64,000 nucleotides of DNA from JADKAV01 sp963818505 (GTDB lineage: Bacteria; Actinomycetota; Actinomycetes; S36-B12; UBA10799), in contig CAWFSJ010000005.1 in assembly GCA_963818505.1 (NCBI GenBank), positions 930,001 to 994,000 of the forward strand, in the 5' to 3' direction. The translations under genes were made by a program, and so were the position numbers. The notes under the pieces were generated by a model. That model searched no databases and was not told the DNA's origin. It saw only the letters and a program-made list of their open reading frames with translations. This document shows, one piece after another, positions 15,928 through 25,177 of the stretch (position 1 is the stretch's first letter; each line of letters starts with the position of its first letter).

Positions 15928-18099
15928 TCAGGCCCAGGTCTCAGCGAGGTCCTGCGCCTCCCGGCGGGACGAAACCTGCAGTTTCCGATAGATCGAAACG
16001 GTGTGGCTCTTCACGGTCTCGCGTGACAGATAGAGGGAGTCGGCGATCTCGCTGAGCGTCTTGCGTCCTTTCAGCTGTTCCCATACCCGCAGTTCCGCCG
16101 GGCTCAGTTCTTGCAGCGGGCTCGCGGCTGCGTAGGCTTGGCGAGCCCGCGAGGCCCATTGCCGGCACAAGGCGTCGGCTGGTCCGCCGGAGCCGTCGCA
16201 CCGGGCGATGAACCGATGGAATCCCGCCAAGTCGCCGGCCTCCACACTGGCGAAGGCGCACACAGCGCCCGCCAGTGGGCGGTACCAGGGGAGCAACGCC
16301 TCGAGGCCCGGCCGAATCCGTTCCAGGTTGGCGATCGCACGAGTGGTATCGGTGGCACGTCCGCGGAAGGCCGTCCAGGCGACCTCGGCGATGGTGAGCA
16401 GGCCGGCCGTCGCAGTCATCTCCGCGAGGTCGTGGAAGGCGAAGGCGGAACGGGCCGCCTCTATGGTCTGGCAGCCGAGCGTGTCCTGGCCATCGATTAT
16501 CTCGACCAGCCCGAGCAGTGACAATGCCTCCACCTCCGAGGAGGCGATTCCAGTGGCGTGCGCGATGGCCGCCGCCCGTCGCATGGAGTCGGCAGCTCGG
16601 GGGTCGCCGAGAAGCGAGAGGTTGATGCCGACTATCAGCCCAGCCAATGCCCGGGTCGGATCATCGTTGTCCAGAGCCGCCAAGGCAGCCTCGCCGAGAT
16701 CGGCAGCCTCTTGTGGGCCGGTGAGGCCGTATCCGGTCACTGCGAGCAGCATCGCCAGATGGGGCGCTACATCGCTTGAATGCAGGTCCGCACGCCAGTC
16801 CGGCGGCATGTGTTTCAGGGTTGCCTCCGCATACCGAAGGACGCTCCCGAAGTCACTGGCCGCCATGTTCGTCCAGGCGGCAGTCATGCTCAACTGCGGC
16901 AGGGCCAGAGTGGCCTGTTCACCGGCAGACTCGAGCCATCCTTTGACCGTTGTGGTGCGACCCTGCAGCAGCGACATACGGGCGGCCGGCCAGAAGACGG
17001 TGCCCATCGTTTGCCAGTCGCCGCTGACTGCTGCGTAGTGGACCGACATCTCCAGGTGCCCGAGTGCCCGGTGCCACAGTGCGGCGCTGGACCGCACCTC
17101 GCGCAGGCGGTCCGGATTCTCGCGCTCCATGACTGCAGTTGCGCACTCCTGCAACAAGGGGTGGTAGCGGTACCAGCCATCGTGGGTCTCTTGGAGCAGC
17201 ACCGTGGTGATTGCCTCAGCCAGGAAATGTGCCGCACGCGGCTGTCCGGTGGCAGCCCGCGCCAGATCCGCACTGACCGTCCCGAGGGCCGCAGTCTCAC
17301 ACACGAAGTCGCGCAGGTCCTCGGGCATCGGCGCCAGAACCTCGGCCTCGATGAACTCCTCGATGGACGACAACTCCCGTACGCCGCCCGCCTGCGACAT
17401 CAGGAATGCCGCCACCGGCCACCCCTCTGTGGCGGTGTGCAACCGCTGCACCTGCGGCTCGCTCAGTGGGGCCCTCGTGAAGCTCGCCAAGGCGTCATGG
17501 GTCTCGGCGGGGCTGAACGCCAGTTCACGGGCGGTGACGTCCACCAACCTGCCCTGTCCGCGCCACAAGGGCACCGGAAGGCCATGCAGCGATCGACCGA
17601 CCAGGGCGATCTGCGAGCCCGTCGGCGCGGCGTTGACCAGGGTCTTCAGGACTTGTTGCGACTGTTCGTCTGCAACCAGGTGTGCGTCGTCGACGACGAT
17701 GGTGACGGGGGTTTCAAGGGCGGCCACGGAGCGCTCGAAGTCCGGAAGCACTCGGCGTGAGTATGCGGGCTCGTCCAGCGTAAGGGCCCGGTTGGGAACC
17801 TCATACCCCGCGATGGAGTGCTCCAGGCAGGCAGCCAGAGTGGTCATCAGCACCAACGGGTCGTTGTCGGTTTGGTCGCAGGTCACCCAGACCACCTGAG
17901 TCTGTGAGCGGGACGCCCACTGGATGGCCAAGGTGCTCTTCCCGAAACCCGCCGGCGCAGTGATGGCGAGGATCTCAGCTTCGGCGATCCGCGGGTCGTC
18001 CAGGATCGCGCAGCGGGTTAACTCAGCATGCCTCACCCGCGGCGGGCGGAACTTCGTCGCGGGTGTTCCCGACGTGCTCATTGACTCAATTGGCGGCAT
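15928..18099 (-). CDS. LuxR-family ATP-binding regulator (MalT/LAL type)
   Basis: A 723-residue regulator. The N-terminal STAND ATPase has Walker A APAGFGKST at about 48-56 and a Walker B-like VTIVVDDAH; a helical repeat (TPR-like) middle follows, and a C-terminal LuxR HTH contains LSPAELRVWEQL and YLSRETVKSHTVSIYRKLQV. Such proteins are usually switched by a small effector bound to the repeat domain. ATG 18099 is chosen because GAGGAG lies four bases upstream. No clear target operon is adjacent; the AI-2E gene is upstream on the same strand after a 184-bp gap in which I see no further feature. Confidence 0.88.
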   Translation of the reverse strand: MPPIESMSTSGTPATKFRPPRVRHAELTRCAILDDPRIAEAEILAITAPAGFGKSTLAIQWASRSQTQVVWVTCDQTDNDPLVLMTTLAACLEHSIAGYEVPNRALTLDEPAYSRRVLPDFERSVAALETPVTIVVDDAHLVADEQSQQVLKTLVNAAPTGSQIALVGRSLHGLPVPLWRGQGRLVDVTARELAFSPAETHDALASFTRAPLSEPQVQRLHTATEGWPVAAFLMSQAGGVRELSSIEEFIEAEVLAPMPEDLRDFVCETAALGTVSADLARAATGQPRAAHFLAEAITTVLLQETHDGWYRYHPLLQECATAVMERENPDRLREVRSSAALWHRALGHLEMSVHYAAVSGDWQTMGTVFWPAARMSLLQGRTTTVKGWLESAGEQATLALPQLSMTAAWTNMAASDFGSVLRYAEATLKHMPPDWRADLHSSDVAPHLAMLLAVTGYGLTGPQEAADLGEAALAALDNDDPTRALAGLIVGINLSLLGDPRAADSMRRAAAIAHATGIASSEVEALSLLGLVEIIDGQDTLGCQTIEAARSAFAFHDLAEMTATAGLLTIAEVAWTAFRGRATDTTRAIANLERIRPGLEALLPWYRPLAGAVCAFASVEAGDLAGFHRFIARCDGSGGPADALCRQWASRARQAYAAASPLQELSPAELRVWEQLKGRKTLSEIADSLYLSRETVKSHTVSIYRKLQVSSRREAQDLAETWA

Positions 18100-18283
18100 G
18101 GAACTCCTCGGCTGGCGCCCACTCATGCTAGGCGATGCTTAGGAATGCTGCCGGGAGTCGGCGCATCTGTGACCACGGCGCGACGCATGCGGATCCTCCC
18201 GACGCATGTGTGCTTGGCCGGTGTTGTGGAGCGGCGCTCTGTTTGCCGGTTCTCAACATTGCCGGAGGCGGGTCCTGCGGTCC

Positions 18284-19546
18284 TCAGTCCGTCGGCTCGT
18301 CCAACTGCCGCACAACGTGCGGATTCGCCTCGATTGATTCCGCCTCGTCCTCCTCTGTGAAATCCCCGTCGTAGGGCGAGAAGTAGGTGAGCGGGTAACG
18401 CCGGGAGAAGTTCTTCATGAACGACGTGATCAAGGCGGCGATCGGCAGGGACATGAACGCCAGCATCGGGCCACCGATGGCCCCTCCGGCCATGGCGGAA
18501 CCGAATGCGATGCCGCCGTTGATCTCCATCGTCCTGGCGCTGATCTTGGGGCTCAAGAAGTAGTTCTCGAGTTGCTGGTAGATCAGCGTCCAGCCGAGCA
18601 GTATCAGCGCCGCGGTGAGCCCGTTGAGCCCCCAGGTGAGCAGGATCGGGACAGCTGCCCCGATGTACGTACCGATGGCCGGGATGAACTCGGCGACGAA
18701 CCCCTCGAAGATGGACATCGGCAACGCGATAGTCCAGTCGACGCCGACTAGCAGCATCGCGAAGAAGAACAGGCCGCCGTTGATGATCATCAGCAGCAGT
18801 CGGGAGTACAGGTAGCCGCCCGTCTGTTCGATGGCGGTGTCCCACGCCCAGCCGAGACGTTGCTGCTGGTTGGGCGCGAACTTGCGCAGGATCGCCCGAC
18901 GGATCTGCGGAGCGTCGGCGGCGAAGTAGAACGCGAACATCGCGATCGTGAAGAACTGGAAGATGAGCCCGATCGTGTTACCGGCGAACCCCATGATGTC
19001 GCTGGCATTGGTCTGGATCCATTCCTGGACATTCTCCTGCGCCGAGCTGAAAGCTGGATCAGTTTTGGACGTCGGGATGGTCGTACCGAACTGCTCATTG
19101 ATCGCGGGTATTGCGGATTTGAAGGTGTTCGACAACTCACCTGCGACGTTCACCAGGCCGGGGATCATGATGAAGGTCAGGACGATCAGGAACGTCGCTG
19201 AGATGAGGAAGACGAGTCCGGTGGCGGCCCCGCGCTTCATGCCCCGTTTCATGTGCAGGTGGTTGACGGCTGGCTCCATCGCGATGCCGAAGAAGGCGGC
19301 AATGAACAGCATGCTCAGCAGGCTGCGTGCCTTCATCGCCATGATGATCAGCACAGCAGTGATCAAGATGATCAGAACGAACCGCCAAATGATCTTGCGG
19401 ACCATCGGCATGACCCAGTCGGGCGGCTGGTCGGTCGACGGCGGAGAAGTCATTTCGGGTCGGTTCGGCAAGGCGTCGCCGAAGGGAGCGGCTCCCTTCT
19501 CAACGTCATCCACCTCGCCGACCTGGTTCTTTTCATCCTGGTTCAT
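18284..19546 (-). CDS. AI-2E family transporter (PerM-type permease)
   Basis: A 420-residue membrane protein with a polar N-terminal tail of about 45 residues, then paired transmembrane segments (FVLIILITAVLIIMAMKA onward), a soluble insert with SNTFKSAIPAINEQFGTTIP, and the conserved C-terminal GFVAEFIPAIGTYIGAAVPI and VGPMLAF-like regions of the AI-2E/PerM family. Despite the name most members are not AI-2 exporters; some are Na+/H+ antiporters or lipid-related permeases. It begins 22 bp after the maturase stop and is the last gene of the DUF2252-PAP2-maturase-AI-2E operon. Confidence 0.92.
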   Translation of the reverse strand: MNQDEKNQVGEVDDVEKGAAPFGDALPNRPEMTSPPSTDQPPDWVMPMVRKIIWRFVLIILITAVLIIMAMKARSLLSMLFIAAFFGIAMEPAVNHLHMKRGMKRGAATGLVFLISATFLIVLTFIMIPGLVNVAGELSNTFKSAIPAINEQFGTTIPTSKTDPAFSSAQENVQEWIQTNASDIMGFAGNTIGLIFQFFTIAMFAFYFAADAPQIRRAILRKFAPNQQQRLGWAWDTAIEQTGGYLYSRLLLMIINGGLFFFAMLLVGVDWTIALPMSIFEGFVAEFIPAIGTYIGAAVPILLTWGLNGLTAALILLGWTLIYQQLENYFLSPKISARTMEINGGIAFGSAMAGGAIGGPMLAFMSLPIAALITSFMKNFSRRYPLTYFSPYDGDFTEEDEAESIEANPHVVRQLDEPTD

Positions 19547-19568
19547 GCCGAACCTCCTGATCTGGGTC

Positions 19569-20912
19569 TCACGTTGATGTTGGCGTACCCGCGGGAAGCC
19601 GGCCGTGGCATGCCTTCCATTTCCGTCCGCTGCCGCACGAACAGGGATCGTTGCGCGATCTGGCGGCGTCCGCAGTCGCGTACCACTGCCGCAGGGCTAC
19701 CGCGTCCTGGCTGGCGCGAAGCAAGTCGGCCATCACTGACATGGGCGTCGCCACGTGGCCGAAGAACATCTTGTAGCCCTCGCACAGGTAGTGAAGGCCC
19801 GGTTCGCCCGTGGGAGTTGTGATGAACCGGTCCTTCGGGCACCCCCCGTTGCACGCGAACCGCACGTCGCAGTCCAGGCAGTACTGGGGCAGCGTGGACA
19901 GCTTGGCCTCACCGAAGGCGCGCTGCTGCGGTGACTCGACCAGCTGCAGCAGGGTGCGCCCCTGCGTGATGTTGCCCAACAGGTAGTCCGGTTCCACGTA
20001 GTGGTCGCAGGAGTAGAGATCGCCGTTGTGCTCAAGGGCCAGGGCATCACCACACGTTCGGGCGTGCACGCACAGACCGACCTGGTCCATACCCAGCCAA
20101 TGCGCAAGAGCGGTGTCGAAGGTCTGCACGAACACGTCCCCGACGTCGTGCCGGCCCCACTCCTCGAAAACGTCGACCAGGAAGCGGCCGTACTGCTGCG
20201 CGCCGACGGATCGGGCGGTCACCTGATCCCCGGACTGGGTATACAGCGGCCGTCCGCCTCCCCAGCCGTCGGCGCTCAGGCTGAGCATCTGCGGAGTCAC
20301 CCGTTCCACGATCGGAATGAACTGAATGAACTGCGCACCCAGTTCGTCGCGCAGGAAGCAGTACACCTGCCGGCCATGGTCGCCATTGGCGGCGTTGACG
20401 GTTGTGAGCGCGTTCCACTCGACGCCATGCCGGCGCAGCACTTCCAATCCCGCAATGACCCGGTCGAAGGTGGGCTTGCCGCCCTTGTCCACGCGATAGG
20501 CGTCGTGCATCTGCCGGGGGCCGTCGATCGAGACACCCACCAGGAAACCGTTGTCGTGGAAGAAGCCCGCCCACTCGTCGTTGATGAGCGTTGCGTTGGT
20601 CTGGATGGTGTTGAGGATCTTCTGGCCGGGCCGACTGTACTGCTGCTCCAGCTCCAGAGTCCGTCGGAAGAAGTCCAGGCCCATCATCGTCGGCTCGCCG
20701 CCCTGGAACGCCACGACGACCTCGTCGGCACCGACGTGGGCCTCGAGCAACTGCGCGATGTAGGCCTCGTGGACAGCCGCGTCCATGCGGAAGCCGCTGC
20801 CGGGGTACAACTCCTCTTTGGAGAGGAAGAAGCAGTAGTCGCAGTCCAGGTTGCAGATCGCGCCGGTGGGTTTGCTCATCACGTGGAAGACGTGCGGCGC
20901 GGCGTTCGTCAT
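19569..20912 (-). CDS. Anaerobic sulfatase-maturating radical SAM enzyme with C-terminal SEC-C motif
   Basis: A 447-residue anSME-type enzyme. The radical SAM cluster is C20-NLD-C24-DY-C27. The substrate region FQGGEPTMMG and the SPASM-like cysteines (CGDALALEHNGDLYSCDHY, then CLDCDVRFACNGGCPKDRF) hold two auxiliary Fe-S clusters. The enzyme oxidises a sulfatase active-site Cys or Ser to formylglycine without oxygen. The nearby sulfatase (25751-28657) has the matching CSPTR site. Unusually the C-terminus adds a SEC-C zinc motif (NDPCSCGSGRKWKACHG), seen in SecA and many fusion proteins, possibly for docking. It lies 25 bp after PAP2. Confidence 0.93.
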   Translation of the reverse strand: MTNAAPHVFHVMSKPTGAICNLDCDYCFFLSKEELYPGSGFRMDAAVHEAYIAQLLEAHVGADEVVVAFQGGEPTMMGLDFFRRTLELEQQYSRPGQKILNTIQTNATLINDEWAGFFHDNGFLVGVSIDGPRQMHDAYRVDKGGKPTFDRVIAGLEVLRRHGVEWNALTTVNAANGDHGRQVYCFLRDELGAQFIQFIPIVERVTPQMLSLSADGWGGGRPLYTQSGDQVTARSVGAQQYGRFLVDVFEEWGRHDVGDVFVQTFDTALAHWLGMDQVGLCVHARTCGDALALEHNGDLYSCDHYVEPDYLLGNITQGRTLLQLVESPQQRAFGEAKLSTLPQYCLDCDVRFACNGGCPKDRFITTPTGEPGLHYLCEGYKMFFGHVATPMSVMADLLRASQDAVALRQWYATADAARSRNDPCSCGSGRKWKACHGRLPAGTPTST

Positions 20913-20937
20913 ATCTGCTTTCCTCCCCTCGGTGCTT

Positions 20938-21528
20938 TCAGTTGAGGCGTCTGAGGTTCGCAGTTCGCCGGGGACGGCCGTTGATAATCCTGTTCACGAT
21001 TCCGCCGGTCACGATGCCGATCAGGGACCCGGCCACGACGTCTCCGGGATAGTGCACGCCGGTGTGCACCCGCGAGTAAGCGACAGCTCCGGCGGCCAGA
21101 TGCAGGGGAACGGACAGGGTCGGTGCGACCGACGAGACGCCCTGCGCGAAGGCGAAGGCCGACGCCGAATGCCCGGATGGGAACGATGTGGAAGTGGGCA
21201 TGGGGACGAACCGGTCGTCAACATTGGGTAGCCGCTCAGGTCGGTCGCGTCGGGCCACCATCTTGACGCCCGCGTTGACCAGCAGGCTCGCTGCCGCGAT
21301 GCTGGCAACCCCGGTAAGTGCCGCCCGCTTCTCCTTGGCGCCTCCGAACGCGGCGAGACCACCCGCCACAGTCAGCCACACCACCGACTTGTTGGCAGCC
21401 CGGGACAAGTCCCGCAGGCCGTCGTCGAGGTAGGGGGTGGGTGTGTCTGCCACGGCTGCGTAGATGGCCCGATCCATCCGGGACAGTTCTTCATGGACAG
21501 CGTCGACCGCTTCCACGAATTTTGTCAT
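20938..21528 (-). CDS. PAP2 superfamily phosphatase
   Basis: A 196-residue membrane phosphatase. The three PAP2 motifs are complete: K89...R96-P97 (KMVARRDRP), P117-SGH120 (SFPSGHSAS) and S152-RVHTGVH159-YPGD163. Two or three hydrophobic segments are seen. Substrates in the family include phosphatidate, undecaprenyl pyrophosphate and related lipid phosphates; the specific one is unknown. The start overlaps the end of the DUF2252 gene by four bases, so the two are translationally coupled. Confidence 0.92.
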   Translation of the reverse strand: MTKFVEAVDAVHEELSRMDRAIYAAVADTPTPYLDDGLRDLSRAANKSVVWLTVAGGLAAFGGAKEKRAALTGVASIAAASLLVNAGVKMVARRDRPERLPNVDDRFVPMPTSTSFPSGHSASAFAFAQGVSSVAPTLSVPLHLAAGAVAYSRVHTGVHYPGDVVAGSLIGIVTGGIVNRIINGRPRRTANLRRLN

Positions 21529-22923
21529 GTTTGCGTCCCTTCCTCAGCGACCGGCAGGATCCCGTCCGCGATGGCCTGCTTGAACGCCGCGTAGTCCGCG
21601 AGATTCTGTCGAGCGTATCGGACCGAGAACTCCGCGATCGCGTCGTCGAGTTTCGCGGACTTCCCGCCGTAGGCTGCTATGGCAACAGGATCACCGGACC
21701 GGGCATGACCACGGGCGAGGGTTCGTGCGCACAGCGCCGCGTAGAACAGCCACATCTTGGGGTCGCCCTGATCGACGTCGACTGAGCCCTTCCAGTCGCG
21801 CAACTGCCTGACGTAGAACTGCCGATCATCCATCCCCGTGGTCCAGCCCAGGAAGATGTCGGTCTGAGCCTGGATGAGTCGCTGTCCCTCCAGCACCCGG
21901 CGGCCCTGATGGTCGTACTCGCTGGGTTGAAGGTGATCCTCCAGGACTGAGGGGCCGGCCTCCTTGATCTGCAGGAACAGCGGATCCTGGTCGTCCCGGC
22001 CTTCGAGCAGCACGATCCAGCAGCGGGTTCCCACACTGCCGACTCCCACGACCTTGATCGCGACGTCGACCATCTCGAAGCGGGAGAGCAGCAGTTGGAT
22101 GTGATCGGCCGTCGACTCGACGTACTGCGACAACGCCTGATGCACCGCCTCCCGCATCACGTCCTTGTCCAGTTCTGTGGGTATCTCGTCGAGGGGCACC
22201 AGCAGTGGCGGTTGGCTGCGGATCTTCAGCGAACCCGACTCGCGGGTCGTCAACTTGTTGAGCGCCTGCAGGCTCGTCCTCCTGCGGGCCTTGGACTCGA
22301 ATTCCGAGACGCGGGCTGCCAGTACCTTGCTCGACAACCCGGAGAACCCCGCGACATCGTCGACATCCATGTAGTCGTACCAGAGATCGGTCACCGGCAT
22401 CTGCGCGTAGCCCGCCATCGCTTCCCGGTAGTGCTTCACAGCATGTGCGGCGATCGCGCGGCACTGGTTCTCCTTGAAGCCACGTTGTTGTCCGCCCACC
22501 ACGAAACTGGCGGTCAGGCGCTTGAGATCCCACTCCCACGGCCCGGGCAGGGTCTCGTCGAAGTCGTTGGCGTCGAAGACCAGTTCGCGGCTTGGTGAGG
22601 CGTAAGCCCCGAAGTTCGACAGGTGGGCGTCGCCACCGTCCTGGACCCACAGGCCGCTATTCGTGGTCCCTCCCAGGTCCTCAGCCATGATCGCCGCAGC
22701 GCCCCTGTAGAAGGTGAAAGGTGAGACCCCCATCCGGGCATGCCGGATCGGCACCAGCCACGGACAGGCGCTGCTGATTCTGGGTGGCGAGGATGTCGAC
22801 GGGGTCTCGCCTGTCCGCATCTGGTGACCAATCCGCGTGTCCCGAACGGGGGAAGCGGGAACGGGCCTCTCTGCCCTTCTCATTTCGTTGGGCCACCGTC
22901 AATCGTGGGGTCAGGTTGATCAT
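21525..22923 (-). pseudogene. DUF2252 family protein, split by a one-base frameshift
   Basis: The N-terminus (from ATG 22923, AGGAGG eight bases upstream) reads MINLTPRLTVAQRNEKG through DPVDILATQNQQR. The rest (LVPIRHARMGVSPFTFYRGAAA onward, to 21525) is in another frame. At about 22764 the minus strand has CGCCTG-T-CCGTGG; removing the single T gives R-L-P-W-L-V-P-I-R, the sequence expected for DUF2252. The product would be about 465 residues with an aminoglycoside-phosphotransferase-like kinase fold; family function is unproven. Everything after the shift is intact and still overlaps PAP2, so this may be a recent mutation or a sequence error. Confidence 0.88.
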
Positions 22924-23087
22924 GTGCCGTTCCTCCTGGGGTTTCTGCCGCCGTGAGCGCTCTCGCCCCCATCTTGCGGCCGCCGGCGCGGTTGCAGAAT
23001 CGCCCACAGTGGGTGATGGCCACTAAACGCACCATCCCTAAATTGACCCATGTCGGGCCAGTTGGTCCTGTCGTGAAGGGAGTCAAC

Positions 23088-23492
23088 ATGTCGAACACCG
23101 GTCAGAAGGAAACCACCGGTTGGACCGGATGGGTGGTCTTCGCAGGAATCATGATGGTCATCGGGGGAGCGCTGTGGGCGATCCAGGGCTTCATCGCCAT
23201 CTTCCAGAACGACGTCGTGATCTTCGGTGACGAGGCAGCCTTGTTCTTGAACGTCACGGGCTGGGGTTGGGTCCATCTGATCCTGGGCCTGCTTCTGCTG
23301 CTTTCCGGGTTCCTCGTCATGAGTGGGAACATGTTCGGACGCACGATGGCTGTGATCCTGGCATCCCTGAGCATCATCGTGAACTTCATCTGGCTGCCGG
23401 TGTACCCGGTCTGGGCCATCGTGGTGATCGTCATCGACGTCTTCATCCTGTACGCGGTCATTGTCCACGGCCGCGAGATGAAGAACGCCTGA
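23088..23492 (+). CDS. DUF7144-type small membrane protein
   Basis: A 134-residue protein with four transmembrane segments. The core TGWGWVHLILGLLLLLSGF followed by the fourth-helix motif VWAIVVIVIDVFILYAVIVH is typical of a family common in actinobacteria that I place in DUF7144; its function is unknown. ATG 23088 has GAAGGGAG seven bases upstream. It is divergent from the DUF2252 operon across a 164-bp gap and is followed by a terminator, so it is probably monocistronic. Confidence 0.8.
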   Translation: MSNTGQKETTGWTGWVVFAGIMMVIGGALWAIQGFIAIFQNDVVIFGDEAALFLNVTGWGWVHLILGLLLLLSGFLVMSGNMFGRTMAVILASLSIIVNFIWLPVYPVWAIVVIVIDVFILYAVIVHGREMKNA

Positions 23493-23505
23493 GTAAGGCC
23501 GGCTG

Positions 23506-23541
23506 CAGTTCCGGGGCATCAGAATCGCCCCGGAACTGTTT
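23506..23541 (+). terminator. Intrinsic terminator after the DUF7144-type gene
   Basis: A perfect 12-bp stem, CAGTTCCGGGGC (23506-23517) and GCCCCGGAACTG (23527-23538), with a nine-base loop and a short T tract lies 13 bp past the stop. It separates this gene from the DUF6325-SHOCT pair, which therefore probably has its own promoter. Confidence 0.82.
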
Positions 23542-23571
23542 AGTATGCAATTGTCCAACGAAGGGATGGAA

Positions 23572-24018
23572 ATGACCGAGACCCAAGCCGATGATGTCCA
23601 GATCGGACCCGTGGATTACCTGGTGATCGAGTATCCGGACGGGAAACCCACCGGCGAGGCTCTGCCTCACTTGATCGATCTGGTTGACGGCGGTGTTATC
23701 CGCATCCTCGACGTGGCGATTCTGGCCAAGAGCGTGGACGGCGACGTCGCGGCCATCGGCTTCGATCAGATCGTCGACTCCGCAGCCAGCGAATTCGCTG
23801 TTTTCGACGGAGCCCAGACCGGCATGCTCAGCGAAGAGGACATCGCGGAAGTGGCCGCGATCATGACCCCTGGTGCCGTCGGGGCGATCCTCGTCTACGA
23901 GAACACCTGGGCCGCGCCGTTCGCCACGGCTCTGCGCAAGGCGGGCGCATCGTTGATCGCCAACGGCCGGATCCCGGTCAACGCACTTATTGCCGCACTC
24001 GAAGAGGAGAACGTCTGA
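23572..24018 (+). CDS. DUF6325 family protein
   Basis: A 148-residue protein with the pattern IGPVDYLVIEYPDGKPTGEA, then VRILDVAILAKSVDGDV-like strands and a C-terminal TPGAVGAILVYENTWAAPFA. This is the DUF6325 family, related in fold to the DUF1269 domain found at the N-terminus of the nearby sulfatase. No function is established. ATG 23572 has AAGGGA about six bases upstream; earlier in-frame starts overlap the terminator. Its stop overlaps the SHOCT start (TGATG), so they are coupled. Confidence 0.8.
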   Translation: MTETQADDVQIGPVDYLVIEYPDGKPTGEALPHLIDLVDGGVIRILDVAILAKSVDGDVAAIGFDQIVDSAASEFAVFDGAQTGMLSEEDIAEVAAIMTPGAVGAILVYENTWAAPFATALRKAGASLIANGRIPVNALIAALEEENV

Positions 24019-24320
24019 TGCCTGGTTTGTTGCGCGGGGTTGCCCGCACCGCAGCGATCGCCGGCACCGCCACGGTGGTGTCCAACGGTGTTTCCCGCCG
24101 CCAGTACGGCCGCTGGGAGAAGAAGGCACAGGAAGAGCAGGCCCAGCAGGCACCCCCGCAGCAGTATGCGCAGCCTGCACCCGCCCCTGCACCTGCTGCC
24201 CCGGCTGCACCCTCGATGGACGACAAGATCGAGCAATTGAAGCAGCTCGGGCAGCTGCACGAGCAGGGCATTCTCACCGACGAGGAGTTCGCAGCCCAGA
24301 AATCGAAGCTGCTGGGCTGA
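24018..24320 (+). CDS. SHOCT domain-containing protein
   Basis: A 100-residue protein. The N-terminal 25 residues are weakly hydrophobic and may associate with membrane. A basic/glutamine-rich stretch and an Ala-Pro linker (about 45-65) follow, and the C-terminus is a SHOCT domain (IEQLKQLGQLHEQGILTDEE, with the terminal FAAQKSKLLG). SHOCT domains are small oligomerisation modules found at the ends of membrane or envelope proteins. It is translationally coupled to DUF6325. The final 47 bases overlap the tail of the convergent DUF2127 gene. Confidence 0.87.
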   Translation: MPGLLRGVARTAAIAGTATVVSNGVSRRQYGRWEKKAQEEQAQQAPPQQYAQPAPAPAPAAPAAPSMDDKIEQLKQLGQLHEQGILTDEEFAAQKSKLLG

Positions 24321-25081
24321 TCGGAGCGCGGGTGTGCAGACTGTTCCAGTCCACATCCGCGGCCCGTTCATTCTCAAGTGCGCTGAAACCGCCACGCACG
24401 CCGAACAGGCGCTTGGTCCAGATCAGATAGGCCAGGATCGCCAGGTTCACGGCTAGTGCGGCGATCTTCAGGGCACTGACCTTCTCAGTCAGTTCGTAGA
24501 GTTCGAGCGGCAAGAAGGCGGCAGTGGCCACAACTGTCAGGTACTCGGCCCACCGTTTGCCACGCCACAGGAAGAAGCTTTCGACCGCCTCGAGCGCTGC
24601 ATAACCGAGAGCCATGAGCGCCAGCACCCACACATGCCCTCCGTCCAGGTTGATGAGCCGGTCCAGCCAGCGGGAAAGAACCTGCTGGCCGCTCCGGGTC
24701 TGATCCAGTACGGGCACGATCGCGCGAGGCGTCATGCTGCAGCGCGGGCAGGCCGAACTCGAGCAGTACGAGGAAGATCGCGACCAGCAGGAAGAAGATC
24801 ACGTGTATTCCGCGTTCCAGGGCAATCGCGCGAATGACCACCAGCTCGTCGAGTGCCTTTCCGCGAAGGGGCCTCGGCAGGTCGCCGACCGGCGGCTCGG
24901 CCTTCGGGGTGTCCGTGTGGACCCACGCATCGCAGCGCAAGCAACGGGCCAGTTGGCTCTGATCATCGAGGGCGACTGACAACTCACCGCCTTCGTAGCG
25001 CGCCGTTGCCGCGGGGGCCTCGTGGCCGTGTATCGAGCACCACCAGGTTTCGGTGCTCCAGTGTCGGGGGGCCAATCGCAC
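24274..25081 (-). pseudogene. DUF2127 family membrane protein, split by a frameshift
   Basis: From GTG 25081 the frame reads a DUF2127 start (RLAPRHWSTETWWCS, then ARCLRCDAWV and LRGKALDELVVIRAIALERG) through the first transmembrane helix and FGLPALQHDASR. The expected continuation, IVPVLDQTRSGQQVLSRWLD, then ALGYAALEAVESFFLW and YELTEKVSALKIAALAVNLA, is in a different frame and ends at 24274. The switch must lie near 24719-24727, in the run CGCGCG, where gain of one or loss of two bases would explain it. The family is of unknown function. A sequence error cannot be excluded. The CLRC pair is a possible zinc site. Confidence 0.85.
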
Positions 25082-25177
25082 CCGTTCACGGTAGCCGCAG
25101 CAGTGCCGGCCCCGTGATCCGGTCGACCTCTGGAGGCCAACGGGCGGGTGTGTCGGCTCAAATGGCACCCTTGAGCG

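Noticed and set aside
18284..19546. Autoinducer-2 quorum-sensing export
   Set aside because: The AI-2E family name is historical; no luxS or AI-2 receptor is visible, and the context is lipid or envelope genes.
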